A stretch of DNA of 64,000 nucleotides from Serratia fonticola (GTDB taxonomy: Bacteria; Pseudomonadota; Gammaproteobacteria; Enterobacterales; Enterobacteriaceae): contig NZ_CP011254.1 of the NCBI RefSeq assembly GCF_001006005.1, forward strand, positions 1 through 64,000, given 5' to 3'. How positions within the stretch are numbered: the first letter of the stretch is position 1; each line of letters starts with the position of its first letter. This document shows positions 58,701 through 64,000 of this stretch, piece by piece. The translations under genes were made by a program, and so were the position numbers. The notes under the pieces are model-generated. The model searched no databases. It had not been told where the DNA came from and was given only the letters and a program-made list of their open reading frames with translations.

Positions 58701-58774
58701 AAATATAAAGCATCAGCTTCACTTATAGGATGGAAAAATAAAGTATCTTCATCAGTTAAAAAAGAAAAATTCAT
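52718..58774 (-). CDS. giant BapA/SiiE-like type I-secreted adhesin, copy 1
   Basis: The 2018-residue protein has no Sec signal. Residues 1-125 resemble the BapA prefix (VDINENVAAERVDNDLHLKF, STVVIKDFG). After a linker, 14 Ig-like repeats of about 98-117 residues follow (about 188-1650), each with a TDDTTPT-like core and a GNWSFTP-like strand. A distinct C-terminal part contains ARLSQMGKDSGF, DNIFTVDDVNVLNNVKLIEG and a final 150-residue region that is the likely secretion signal. The repeats alternate as A (IYDNVGDKTGELQPGDV) and B (GPGISEIYDDQG) types. It should be exported by the ABC-HlyD-TolC system at 45463-50603 and stay on the cell surface in biofilm formation or host contact. Promoter module B lies upstream. 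Confidence 0.92.
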   Translation of the reverse strand: MNFSFLTDEDTLFFHPISEADALYFPIQSMDGARYIITEQSGVDINENVAAERVDNDLHLKFYADSQAPSTVVIKDFGLTNGKVFSLTNNGEYRQHISSENMPAQGPVALTSVYLGTQQEQAEAVPLKVIQRAASLQTLETLAESLNPTSNVSPELMNGATVADTLPQSTANQLEDMALVAKPSITTIYDQVGGKQGAFAGNDTNITIDDKTPKFEGMGQPGAQLEVRQDGELIGFTDVDMNGNWSFIPSVPLQEGGHIFSVCDPATNQYSANSMLFIDTVAPLRSEISSVAADNTGTHVAISKNGYTNDNTPTLTGKGEPNCLIAIYSGNALVGAVYSSSSGLWEFTPFSPLLDGQYEFRAVGIDYSGNTGLSSAKFIFTIDTLPPAQPQIIEVVDNVGAVTGPVLNGAATDDNTPTLKGRAEAGSKVIIYDNGNKIGVVETDGVGNWSFVPAEPMDIGSHTLTVTATDLTGNVSEVSLPWSINIVLGQPDAPIVDSVYDDYGDIVHSLASGDVTDDATPIISGTAEPDSTVIIYDNGQEIGRVQVNESGDWSFIPNPPLVDGKHDLTFVTLNQAGNYSEASSPWLVIVDTTPPDAPTIGSIYDNVGSQTGELQPGDVTDDTTPTLKGQAEAGAKVEIYDRGQKIGEVTAGPDGNWAFTPDSELAEGEHSFTVRATDAAGNASELSQPWELEIDITPPDQPGTDGNGPGISEIYDDQGTIQGPILSGGSTDDTKPTLSGKGEPGDTIIVLDNGNKIGETTVNKDGEWEFTPDTELSEGEHEIAVIIADPAGNQSKPSDPWVVIVDTTPPDAPTIGSIYDNVGDKTGELQPGDVTDDTTPTLKGQAEAGAKVEIYDRGQKIGEVTTGPDGNWAFTPDSELAEGEHSFTVRATDAAGNASELSHPWELVIDITPPDQPGTDGNGPGISEIYDDQGTIQGPILSGGSTDDTKPTLSGKGEPGDTIIVLDNGNKIGETTVNKDGEWEFTPDTELSEGEHEIAVIIADPAGNQSKPSDPWVVIVDTTPPDAPTIGSIYDNVGDKTGELQPGDVTDDTTPTLKGQAEAGAKVEIYDRGQKIGEVTTGPDGNWAFTPDSELAEGEHSFTVRATDAAGNASELSQPWELVIDITPPDQPGTDGNGPGISEIYDDQGTIQGPILSGGSTDDTKPTLSGKGEPGDTIIVLDNGNKIGETTVNKDGEWEFTPDTELSEGEHEIAVIIADPAGNQSKPSDPWVVIVDTTPPDAPTIGSIYDNVGDKTGELQPGDVTDDTTPTLKGQAEAGAKIEIYDHGQKIGETTANAEGDWEFTPGSELAEGDHSFTTRATDAAGNVSELSQPWELVIDITPPDQPGIDGNGPGISEIYDDQGPIQGPILSGGSTDDTTPTLSGKGEPGDTIIVLDNGNKIGETTVNKDGEWEFTPDTELSEGEHEIAVIIADPAGNQSKPSDPWVVIVDTTPPDAPTIGSIYDNVGDKTGELQPGDVTDDTRPVLKGQAEAGAKVEIYDHGQKIGEVTAGPDGNWEFTPDSELAEGEHSFTTRATDAVGNQSDASDAWSITIVVQQPETPVIESVMDNVGPVTGELTSGDVTDDRRPVISGRSEPDVTVIIYDRGVEIGRTQANDQGLWSVTPGSDLQDGEYSFTAVVVNVVGNSSTASDPFELIVYTGNGPTQVARLSQMGKDSGFDGNDFVTDNGDAGRLMHGTLSAELVAGQTLQVSTDGGRTWFDALVEGAQWAAQDLNEHAANWTIQTRVMDQSGNAGHVMSQFVALDTSAPRAPVAVSLDGTNLLVEFDPTNVAVGERITVIADGGAQRFEHTLTAQDIAAGSMVLEVGAVGTASVALVDLSGNVSGFVNTSGAAPGVNMGVTGDVSEVYGNNRDNIFTVDDVNVLNNVKLIEGNGGIDTLKLTGADQVLDLSAWAGRLSSVEVIDITGSGNNTLKISLGDVLDQGFRGAFINDESVQLAVKGDAGDVVMLSDLLPNGMDVGDWENLGEVISAGISYDVYHHTGLEAELLVQQGVTVQFS
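54085..56990 (-). repeat. 645-bp A-B tandem super-repeat in adhesin 1
   Basis: Four copies of a 645-bp unit (about 294 bp A plus 351 bp B) and one further A follow each other. Corresponding positions recur at 54387, 55032, 55677 and 56322. Middle copies are almost identical at DNA level; outer ones differ at scattered sites. Each unit encodes two Ig-like domains. Confidence 0.92.
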
Positions 58775-58881
58775 TGCATCATTGTCCGTATAGATAAGTC
58801 TATTTAAAGGTAACGCAAGCCCACCTTCATATGGTGAAACTTGTTTTAGTGAAATTTAAAACTAATCATCTGTAAATCTTT

Positions 58882-58962
58882 GCATTACTTTAAATCCCAA
58901 CGGCTTATCTGTCTGTCATGCACGTTCGAATTTAAATGGTAGAGAGTAGGACCCGTACTAAA
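58882..58962 (-). promoter_or_regulatory. promoter module B of adhesin 1
   Basis: Near-identical counterpart of 50731-50810, including TTTAGTACGGGTCCTAC, TTTAAATTCGAAC, ATGACA and GATTTA at the same spacing. It starts 108 bp before the adhesin ATG. It fills part of the 353-bp gap between the adhesins, which otherwise holds the 59061 terminator. Confidence 0.65.
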
Positions 58963-59060
58963 TTTGTTTCATTGCCCCTATAACCACGTATCTTCGAGAT
59001 ATGGGTAAACAGACACTTCCTCAAAGGTTTGAAGGGCAATGGGTATATTGATTTAAAGAG

Positions 59061-59095
59061 AAAGCGGGCTTACCCCTGTATGGCAAAGCCCGCTT
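59061..59095 (-). terminator. terminator after the second adhesin
   Basis: AAAGCGGGCTT and AAGCCCGCTTT form an 11-bp stem with a 13-base loop, 33 bp beyond the stop codon of adhesin 2. On the minus strand it is followed by TCTCTTTAAATC. Confidence 0.82.
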
Positions 59096-59127
59096 TATTG
59101 CTGACCTAATCAGGCCTTGTGGCATAA

Positions 59128-62100
59128 TTAATGGAACTGAACATCAACCCCCTGTTGTACCAGGATTTCGGCTTCCAGCCCGGTGTGGTGATATACATCG
59201 TAAGAGATACCCGCCGAGATCACTTCCCCGAGGTTTTCCCAATCCCCCACGTCCATGCCATTAGGCAGCAGATCGCTCAGCATCACCACATCGCCAGCAT
59301 CACCTTTAACCGCCAACTGCACGCTATCGTCGTTGATAAACGCACCACGGAAGCCCTGATCCAGCACGTCGCCCAGAGAGATCTTCAGCGTGTTATTGCC
59401 AGAACCGGTGATGTCGATAATCTCCACCGAACTCAAGCGCCCTGCCCAGGCAGACAGATCCAACACCTGATCAGCTCCGGTTAGTTTCAGTGTATCAATG
59501 CCATCATTACCCTCAATCACCTTGACGTTGTTGAGCACGTTAACATCGTCGACTGTGAAGATGTTGTCGCGGTTTTGTCCGTAGATTTCGGACACATCCC
59601 CCGTTACTCCCATATTCACACCCGGTGCTGCACCGCTGGTATTGGCAAAGCCTGACAGGTTGCCGGCCAGATCAACCAGTGCAGCGCTAGCACTGCTTAC
59701 CGAACCCACTGCCAACGTCACTGACCCGGCGGCAATATCCTGTGCGCTTAGAGTGTGCTCAAAACGCTGGGCCCCACCATCGGCAACCACGCTAATACGC
59801 TCACCGACTACAACGTTGGTCGGGTCAAACTCAACCAGCAGATTGGTCCCTTCCAGACGGACTGCGCCAGGGGCTCGTGGCGCAGTGATATCGAGAGCAA
59901 CGGCTTGCGACATCACGTGGCCAGCGTTACCAGACTGATCCATCACGCGGGTCTGGATCGTCCAGTTAACGGCATGCTCATTCAAGTCCTGAGCTGCCCA
60001 TTGCGTCCCTTCCACCAAGGCGTTAAACCAGGTGACACCACCGTCGGTAGAGACCTGTAGGGTCTGCCCCGGGACCAGTTCTGCGCTTAACGTACCGTGC
60101 ATCAGACGCCCAGCATTACCGTTGTCAGTGACAAAGTCATTGGCGTTATAACCTGAGTCCTTGCCCATTTGCGAGAGGCGGGCAATCTGGGTCGGGCCAT
60201 TGCCGGTATAAACGATCAGTTCAAACGCATCGGAAGCCATACTGCTACCCGCGCTGTTTTCAGCAACTGCGGTGAAACTGTATTCACCATCCTTCAGATC
60301 GTTCTCCGGCGTAAAGCTCCAGCGTCCCTGATCGTTAGCTTGAGTACGGCCGATTTCGACACCACGGTCATAAACAATCACCGCAACACCAGGTTCGGTG
60401 CTGCCTGAAATTTCAGGGCGACGATCATCGGTTACATCACCGGAGACCAGCTCCCCTGTCACTGGACCAACATCATCAATCACCGCATCAATCACTGGCT
60501 TACCCGGCTGCTTTGAAGGAGCCATATCGATCACCAGTTCCCACGGTTGGGACAGCTCGGAAGCGTTGCCCGCCGCATCGGTCGCACGTACGGTAAAGCT
60601 GTGCTCCCCTTCCGCCAGTTCGCTCTTCGACGTGAATGCCCAGTTGCCATCAGGGCCCGCGGTGACTTCACCGATTTTCTGGCCGTTATCGTAGATCTCA
60701 ACCTTCGCGCCCGCCTCTGCCTGGCCTTTCAGGGTCGGTGTGGTGTCGTCAGTCACGTCACCCGGTTGCAGGTACCCTTGTTTGCTGCCCGCATCGTCAT
60801 AGATGCTGCCAATGGTCGGTGCATCCGGTGGCGTGGTGTCCACAATCACAATCCACGGATCGGACGGTTTTGACTGGTTACCCGCCGGGTCTTCGATGAT
60901 CACCGCGATCTCGTGCTCGCCTTCGCTCAGTTCGGTATCCGGCGTAAATTCCCACTCGCCATCTTTATTAACGGTGGTTTCACCGATTTTATCACCGTTG
61001 TCGGTAATAATGATGGTGTCACCCGGCTCACCTTTACCGTTCAGGGTCGGTGTGGTGTCATCAGTGGTATCACCTTTGGCGATTGGCCCCTGTATCGGCC
61101 CCTCATTGTCGATGATCTCGCTGATACCTGGGCCATTACCGCCAGTACCCGGTTGGTCCGGTGGAGTATTGTCGATCACCAGTTCCCACGGTTGGGACAG
61201 CTCGGAAGCGTTGCCTGCGGCGTCGATCGCACGAGTGGTAAAGCTGTGCTCACCTTCCGCCAGCTCACTGCCCGGCGTGAACTCCCAGTTGCCCTCAACA
61301 TTGGCAGTGGTTTCACCAATTTTCTGACCGTGGTCGTAGATCTCCACCTTCGCGCCTGCTTCAGCCTGACCTTTCAGGGTCGGTGTGGTGTCGTCTGTCA
61401 TGTCACCCGGTTGCAGGTACCCTTGCTTGCTGCCCGCGTCGTCATAGATGCTGCCAATAGTCGGTGCATCCGGTGGCGTGGTGTCCACAATCACTACCCA
61501 CGGATCGGATGCTTCAGACTGATTACCCGCCGGGTCTTCGATGATCACCGTGATTTCATGCTCCCCCTCGGACAATGATGGCGGAGTGAAACTCCAATCA
61601 CCATCAGGCTGAACCTCAACGCTGCCCAACAATTCATCATTGTCAAAGATATGGATGGTATCTCCTGGCTCACCCTTACCGTTAAAGGTCGGTGTCGTGT
61701 CATCCGTGGTTCCACCATTCGCTATTGGCCCCTGAACAACCCCAACATCGTCAATAACGCTGCCGATCCCGGTGTCCCCGTCGTTGCCAGGTTTGCCGGG
61801 TGGCGTACTATCGATATTGAAGTCAAATACCGGAGTCGCCTGGCTCTCACCGCCAGCCGCAGTGATCACCGTTGCGCTGATTGCATGGTTTCCCTCAGAC
61901 ATAGGTGTCTGTGGCTCAAACCGCCAGTTTCCAGTACCATCACTGGTCACCGAACCTAACTCAATACCGTTGTCATAGAGCACCACGGTCGAGTTAGGGA
62001 GCGCACGACCGTTAAAGATTGGTGTAGTATCATCCGTCACCCCGCCCTGACTGATTGGGCCTTGTTTAACACCAAAATCATCCAACACGACGTCAATAGA

Positions 62101-64000
62101 CACTTCAACCAGACGAGTATCGACGGTAAACGCGATAGGTTCACTGACTTCACTCTCATTTCCAGCCCGATCGATAACCTGAGCAGTCAAACTGTGCTCA
62201 CCATCGGTTAACGCCGTATCTGGGGTAAAGCTCCAAACACCTTTGTCATTACTGACAACTCGTCCGATCTCTGTACCATTGTCATAAATAACAACTGTTG
62301 CCCCTGCTTCCGCCTTGCCATTGAAGGTAGGCTGCGCATCATCAGTGACAGAGCCATTCATGATCGCCCCTTGAATGTTACCAACGTCGTCCAGTAACTC
62401 TCCTGATTCGATCGCAGCTGGCGGTGTTGTATCGATAATTAATGGATAATCACCGGTTTTCGGGCTGCTATTACCCGCAGCATCCATTGCCACAGCCGAC
62501 AGGTTGTTTACCCCTTCAGGCAAGTCACTTTCTGGTGTGAAACGCCATTGTCCTGCAGCATTAGCTACAACACTGCCTAACAACTTATCGTTGCTATAGA
62601 TGCTGATTGTCGAACCCGGCTCTGAAGTCCCTACCAAGGTAGGACGAGCATCGTCAGTCACCGTATTCTTCTGCATTGGTCCCTGAATGCTGCCAACATC
62701 ATCAAGCACGGCAATAATAGCCGGGGCGCTTGGCGCATTTGCCGTAATCAGTGAGAAATCGAAAGCCGATGAAGGCTCGCTCATATTTCCCGCAGCATCG
62801 ACAGCTTTCACCGTGATCACATGATCGCCCACATCAAGCGCTGGATCTGGTTTGAAACTCCAGTTACCTGCTTCATTAGCCGTGGTTTCACCGATCGGCT
62901 TGCCATGGTCATAAATCACAACCTTAGAACCTACTTCTGCTCTCCCCTGCATTACCGGACGATTGTCATCAGTAACCTCACCCGACTGAATCGCACCGGT
63001 TTTGTCGCCTACGTTGTCAAAAATGCTATCAATCAACGGCGCATCCGGTGGCGTGGTGTCCACAATCACTACCCACGGATCGGACGGCTTCGACTGGTTA
63101 CCCGCTGGGTCTTCAATGATCACCGCGATCTCGTGATCGCCTTCGCTCAGTTCGGTATCCGGTGTAAAGCTCCAATCGCCATTTTCATCCACAGTGGTTT
63201 CACCGATCTTATCGCCGTTGTCGGTAATAATGATGGTGTCACCCGGCTCACCTTTGCCGTTCAGCGTTGGTTTGGTGTCATCAGTGGTATCCCCTTTGGC
63301 GATTGGCCCCTGTATCGGCCCCTCATTGTCGATGATCTCGCTGATACCCGGGCCATTGCCGTCAGTACCCGGTTGGTCCGGTGGAGTATTGTCGATCACC
63401 AGCTCCCACGGTTGGGACAGCTCGGAAGCATTGCCTGCCTCGTCGGTCGCACGGGTGGTAAAGCTGTGCTCACCTTCCGCCAGCTCACTGCTCGGCGTGA
63501 ACTCCCAGTTGCCCTCAGCATTGGCTGTGGTTTCACCAATTTTCTTGCCATGGTCGTAGATCTCCACCTTCGCGCCTGCTTCGGCCTGGCCTTTCAGGGT
63601 CGGTGTAGTATCGTCAGTCACGTCACCCGGTTGCAGGTACCCTTGTTTGCTACCCGCGTCGTCATAGATACTGCCAATGGTCGGCGCATCCGGTGGCGTG
63701 GTGTCCACAATCACAATCCACGGATCAGACGGCTTGGACTGGTTACCCCCTTTGTCTTCAATGATCACCGCGAGCTCGTGCTCGCCTTCACTCAGTTCGA
63801 TATCCGGTGTAAAGCTCCAGTCGCCATTTTCATCAACAGTGGTTTCACCGATCTTATCGCCGTTGTCGGTAATAATGATGGTGTCACCCGGCTCACCTTT
63901 GCCGTTCAGCGTTGGTTTGGTGTCATCAGTGCTCCCGCCGCTGAGGATCGGCCCCTGTATCGGCCCTTCATTGTCGATGATCTCGCTAATGCCTGGCTCT
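59128..64000 (-). CDS. giant Ig-repeat adhesin, copy 2 (5' part outside window)
   Basis: The frame is open from the window edge to 59128, giving 1623 residues of the C-terminal part; an internal GTG at 63768 is not a real start since the repeat pattern continues upstream. Eleven complete and one partial Ig-like repeat are followed by the same C-terminal module as adhesin 1 (ARLSQMGKDSGY, DNIFTVDDVNVLNNVKVIEG, final secretion region). The last 300 residues are nearly identical to those of adhesin 1. Some repeats are the A and B types, while others (for example IAVLDDVGSIQG, DVVLDDFGVKQG) are unique. It is the upstream member of a tandem pair and should use the same exporter. Total length and N-terminus cannot be seen. 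Confidence 0.92.
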   Translation of the reverse strand, partial: EPGISEIIDNEGPIQGPILSGGSTDDTKPTLNGKGEPGDTIIITDNGDKIGETTVDENGDWSFTPDIELSEGEHELAVIIEDKGGNQSKPSDPWIVIVDTTPPDAPTIGSIYDDAGSKQGYLQPGDVTDDTTPTLKGQAEAGAKVEIYDHGKKIGETTANAEGNWEFTPSSELAEGEHSFTTRATDEAGNASELSQPWELVIDNTPPDQPGTDGNGPGISEIIDNEGPIQGPIAKGDTTDDTKPTLNGKGEPGDTIIITDNGDKIGETTVDENGDWSFTPDTELSEGDHEIAVIIEDPAGNQSKPSDPWVVIVDTTPPDAPLIDSIFDNVGDKTGAIQSGEVTDDNRPVMQGRAEVGSKVVIYDHGKPIGETTANEAGNWSFKPDPALDVGDHVITVKAVDAAGNMSEPSSAFDFSLITANAPSAPAIIAVLDDVGSIQGPMQKNTVTDDARPTLVGTSEPGSTISIYSNDKLLGSVVANAAGQWRFTPESDLPEGVNNLSAVAMDAAGNSSPKTGDYPLIIDTTPPAAIESGELLDDVGNIQGAIMNGSVTDDAQPTFNGKAEAGATVVIYDNGTEIGRVVSNDKGVWSFTPDTALTDGEHSLTAQVIDRAGNESEVSEPIAFTVDTRLVEVSIDVVLDDFGVKQGPISQGGVTDDTTPIFNGRALPNSTVVLYDNGIELGSVTSDGTGNWRFEPQTPMSEGNHAISATVITAAGGESQATPVFDFNIDSTPPGKPGNDGDTGIGSVIDDVGVVQGPIANGGTTDDTTPTFNGKGEPGDTIHIFDNDELLGSVEVQPDGDWSFTPPSLSEGEHEITVIIEDPAGNQSEASDPWVVIVDTTPPDAPTIGSIYDDAGSKQGYLQPGDMTDDTTPTLKGQAEAGAKVEIYDHGQKIGETTANVEGNWEFTPGSELAEGEHSFTTRAIDAAGNASELSQPWELVIDNTPPDQPGTGGNGPGISEIIDNEGPIQGPIAKGDTTDDTTPTLNGKGEPGDTIIITDNGDKIGETTVNKDGEWEFTPDTELSEGEHEIAVIIEDPAGNQSKPSDPWIVIVDTTPPDAPTIGSIYDDAGSKQGYLQPGDVTDDTTPTLKGQAEAGAKVEIYDNGQKIGEVTAGPDGNWAFTSKSELAEGEHSFTVRATDAAGNASELSQPWELVIDMAPSKQPGKPVIDAVIDDVGPVTGELVSGDVTDDRRPEISGSTEPGVAVIVYDRGVEIGRTQANDQGRWSFTPENDLKDGEYSFTAVAENSAGSSMASDAFELIVYTGNGPTQIARLSQMGKDSGYNANDFVTDNGNAGRLMHGTLSAELVPGQTLQVSTDGGVTWFNALVEGTQWAAQDLNEHAVNWTIQTRVMDQSGNAGHVMSQAVALDITAPRAPGAVRLEGTNLLVEFDPTNVVVGERISVVADGGAQRFEHTLSAQDIAAGSVTLAVGSVSSASAALVDLAGNLSGFANTSGAAPGVNMGVTGDVSEIYGQNRDNIFTVDDVNVLNNVKVIEGNDGIDTLKLTGADQVLDLSAWAGRLSSVEIIDITGSGNNTLKISLGDVLDQGFRGAFINDDSVQLAVKGDAGDVVMLSDLLPNGMDVGDWENLGEVISAGISYDVYHHTGLEAEILVQQGVDVQFH

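Noticed and set aside
63700..63768. A GTG at 63768 as start of the second adhesin
   Set aside because: The Ig-repeat pattern continues in frame upstream to the window edge, so the gene is cut by the window.

Overview
The window looks like chromosome from a Serratia-like member of the Enterobacterales (Yersiniaceae). The core gene order is the enterobacterial one: maeB, talA, nudK, narQ, acrD, ypfM, yffB, dapE, ypfN, ypfH, tmcA, ypfJ. It carries ERIC elements, Fur boxes and a nap operon with the typical FNR/NarP signals. Serratia is an inference from gene content and repeats; the sequence alone does not prove the genus.

Layout. 1-5.7 kb: a secreted S9 peptidase (cut by the window edge), a TonB-like energiser and a ChaN lipoprotein with two Fur boxes, then the S-methylmethionine salvage pair mmuP-mmuM. 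5.75-8.0 kb: maeB. 8.3-15.1 kb: a sugar-alcohol catabolic cluster (SorC-type regulator, DhaL, DhaK, SDR, RbtT/DalT-like transporter, EltD-like zinc dehydrogenase, and a divergent RpiB-like isomerase). It sits between maeB and talA where E. coli has nothing, and its predicted end product, erythrose 4-phosphate, is a transaldolase substrate. 15.2-17.4 kb: an ERIC element, talA, an IS10-like MITE inside an interspersed palindrome, and nudK. 17.5-26.3 kb: napFDAGHBC divergent from narQ-narP, a nitrate respiration module with its own sensor. 26.4-30.1 kb: a small winged-helix protein and the RND pump AcrD.

30.1-37.7 kb is an accessory island between acrD and yffB. It holds ypfM, a double-glycine-type small Cys peptide, a membrane pair (HdeD-like/papain-like protein and MASE1 protein), a TPR/GNAT pair, and an AT-rich orphan type VI cassette (Hcp, DUF4225-type effector, two small two-helix membrane proteins) followed by a broken Hha-family gene. 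37.7-43.9 kb returns to core genes.

44.1-64 kb is a biofilm/adhesin locus on the minus strand: an IS256-type remnant, an RcsB-like orphan regulator with a heptamer repeat across its start, a type I secretion operon (ABC, HlyD, TolC-like), an AT-rich LuxR-type regulator, a small periplasmic protein, and two tandem giant BapA/SiiE-like adhesins built from Ig-like repeats. The second adhesin runs off the window end. An approximately 80-bp promoter module is duplicated upstream of the secretion operon and of the first adhesin, so exporter and cargo are probably co-expressed. The repeats shared by the two adhesins suggest ongoing recombination between them.
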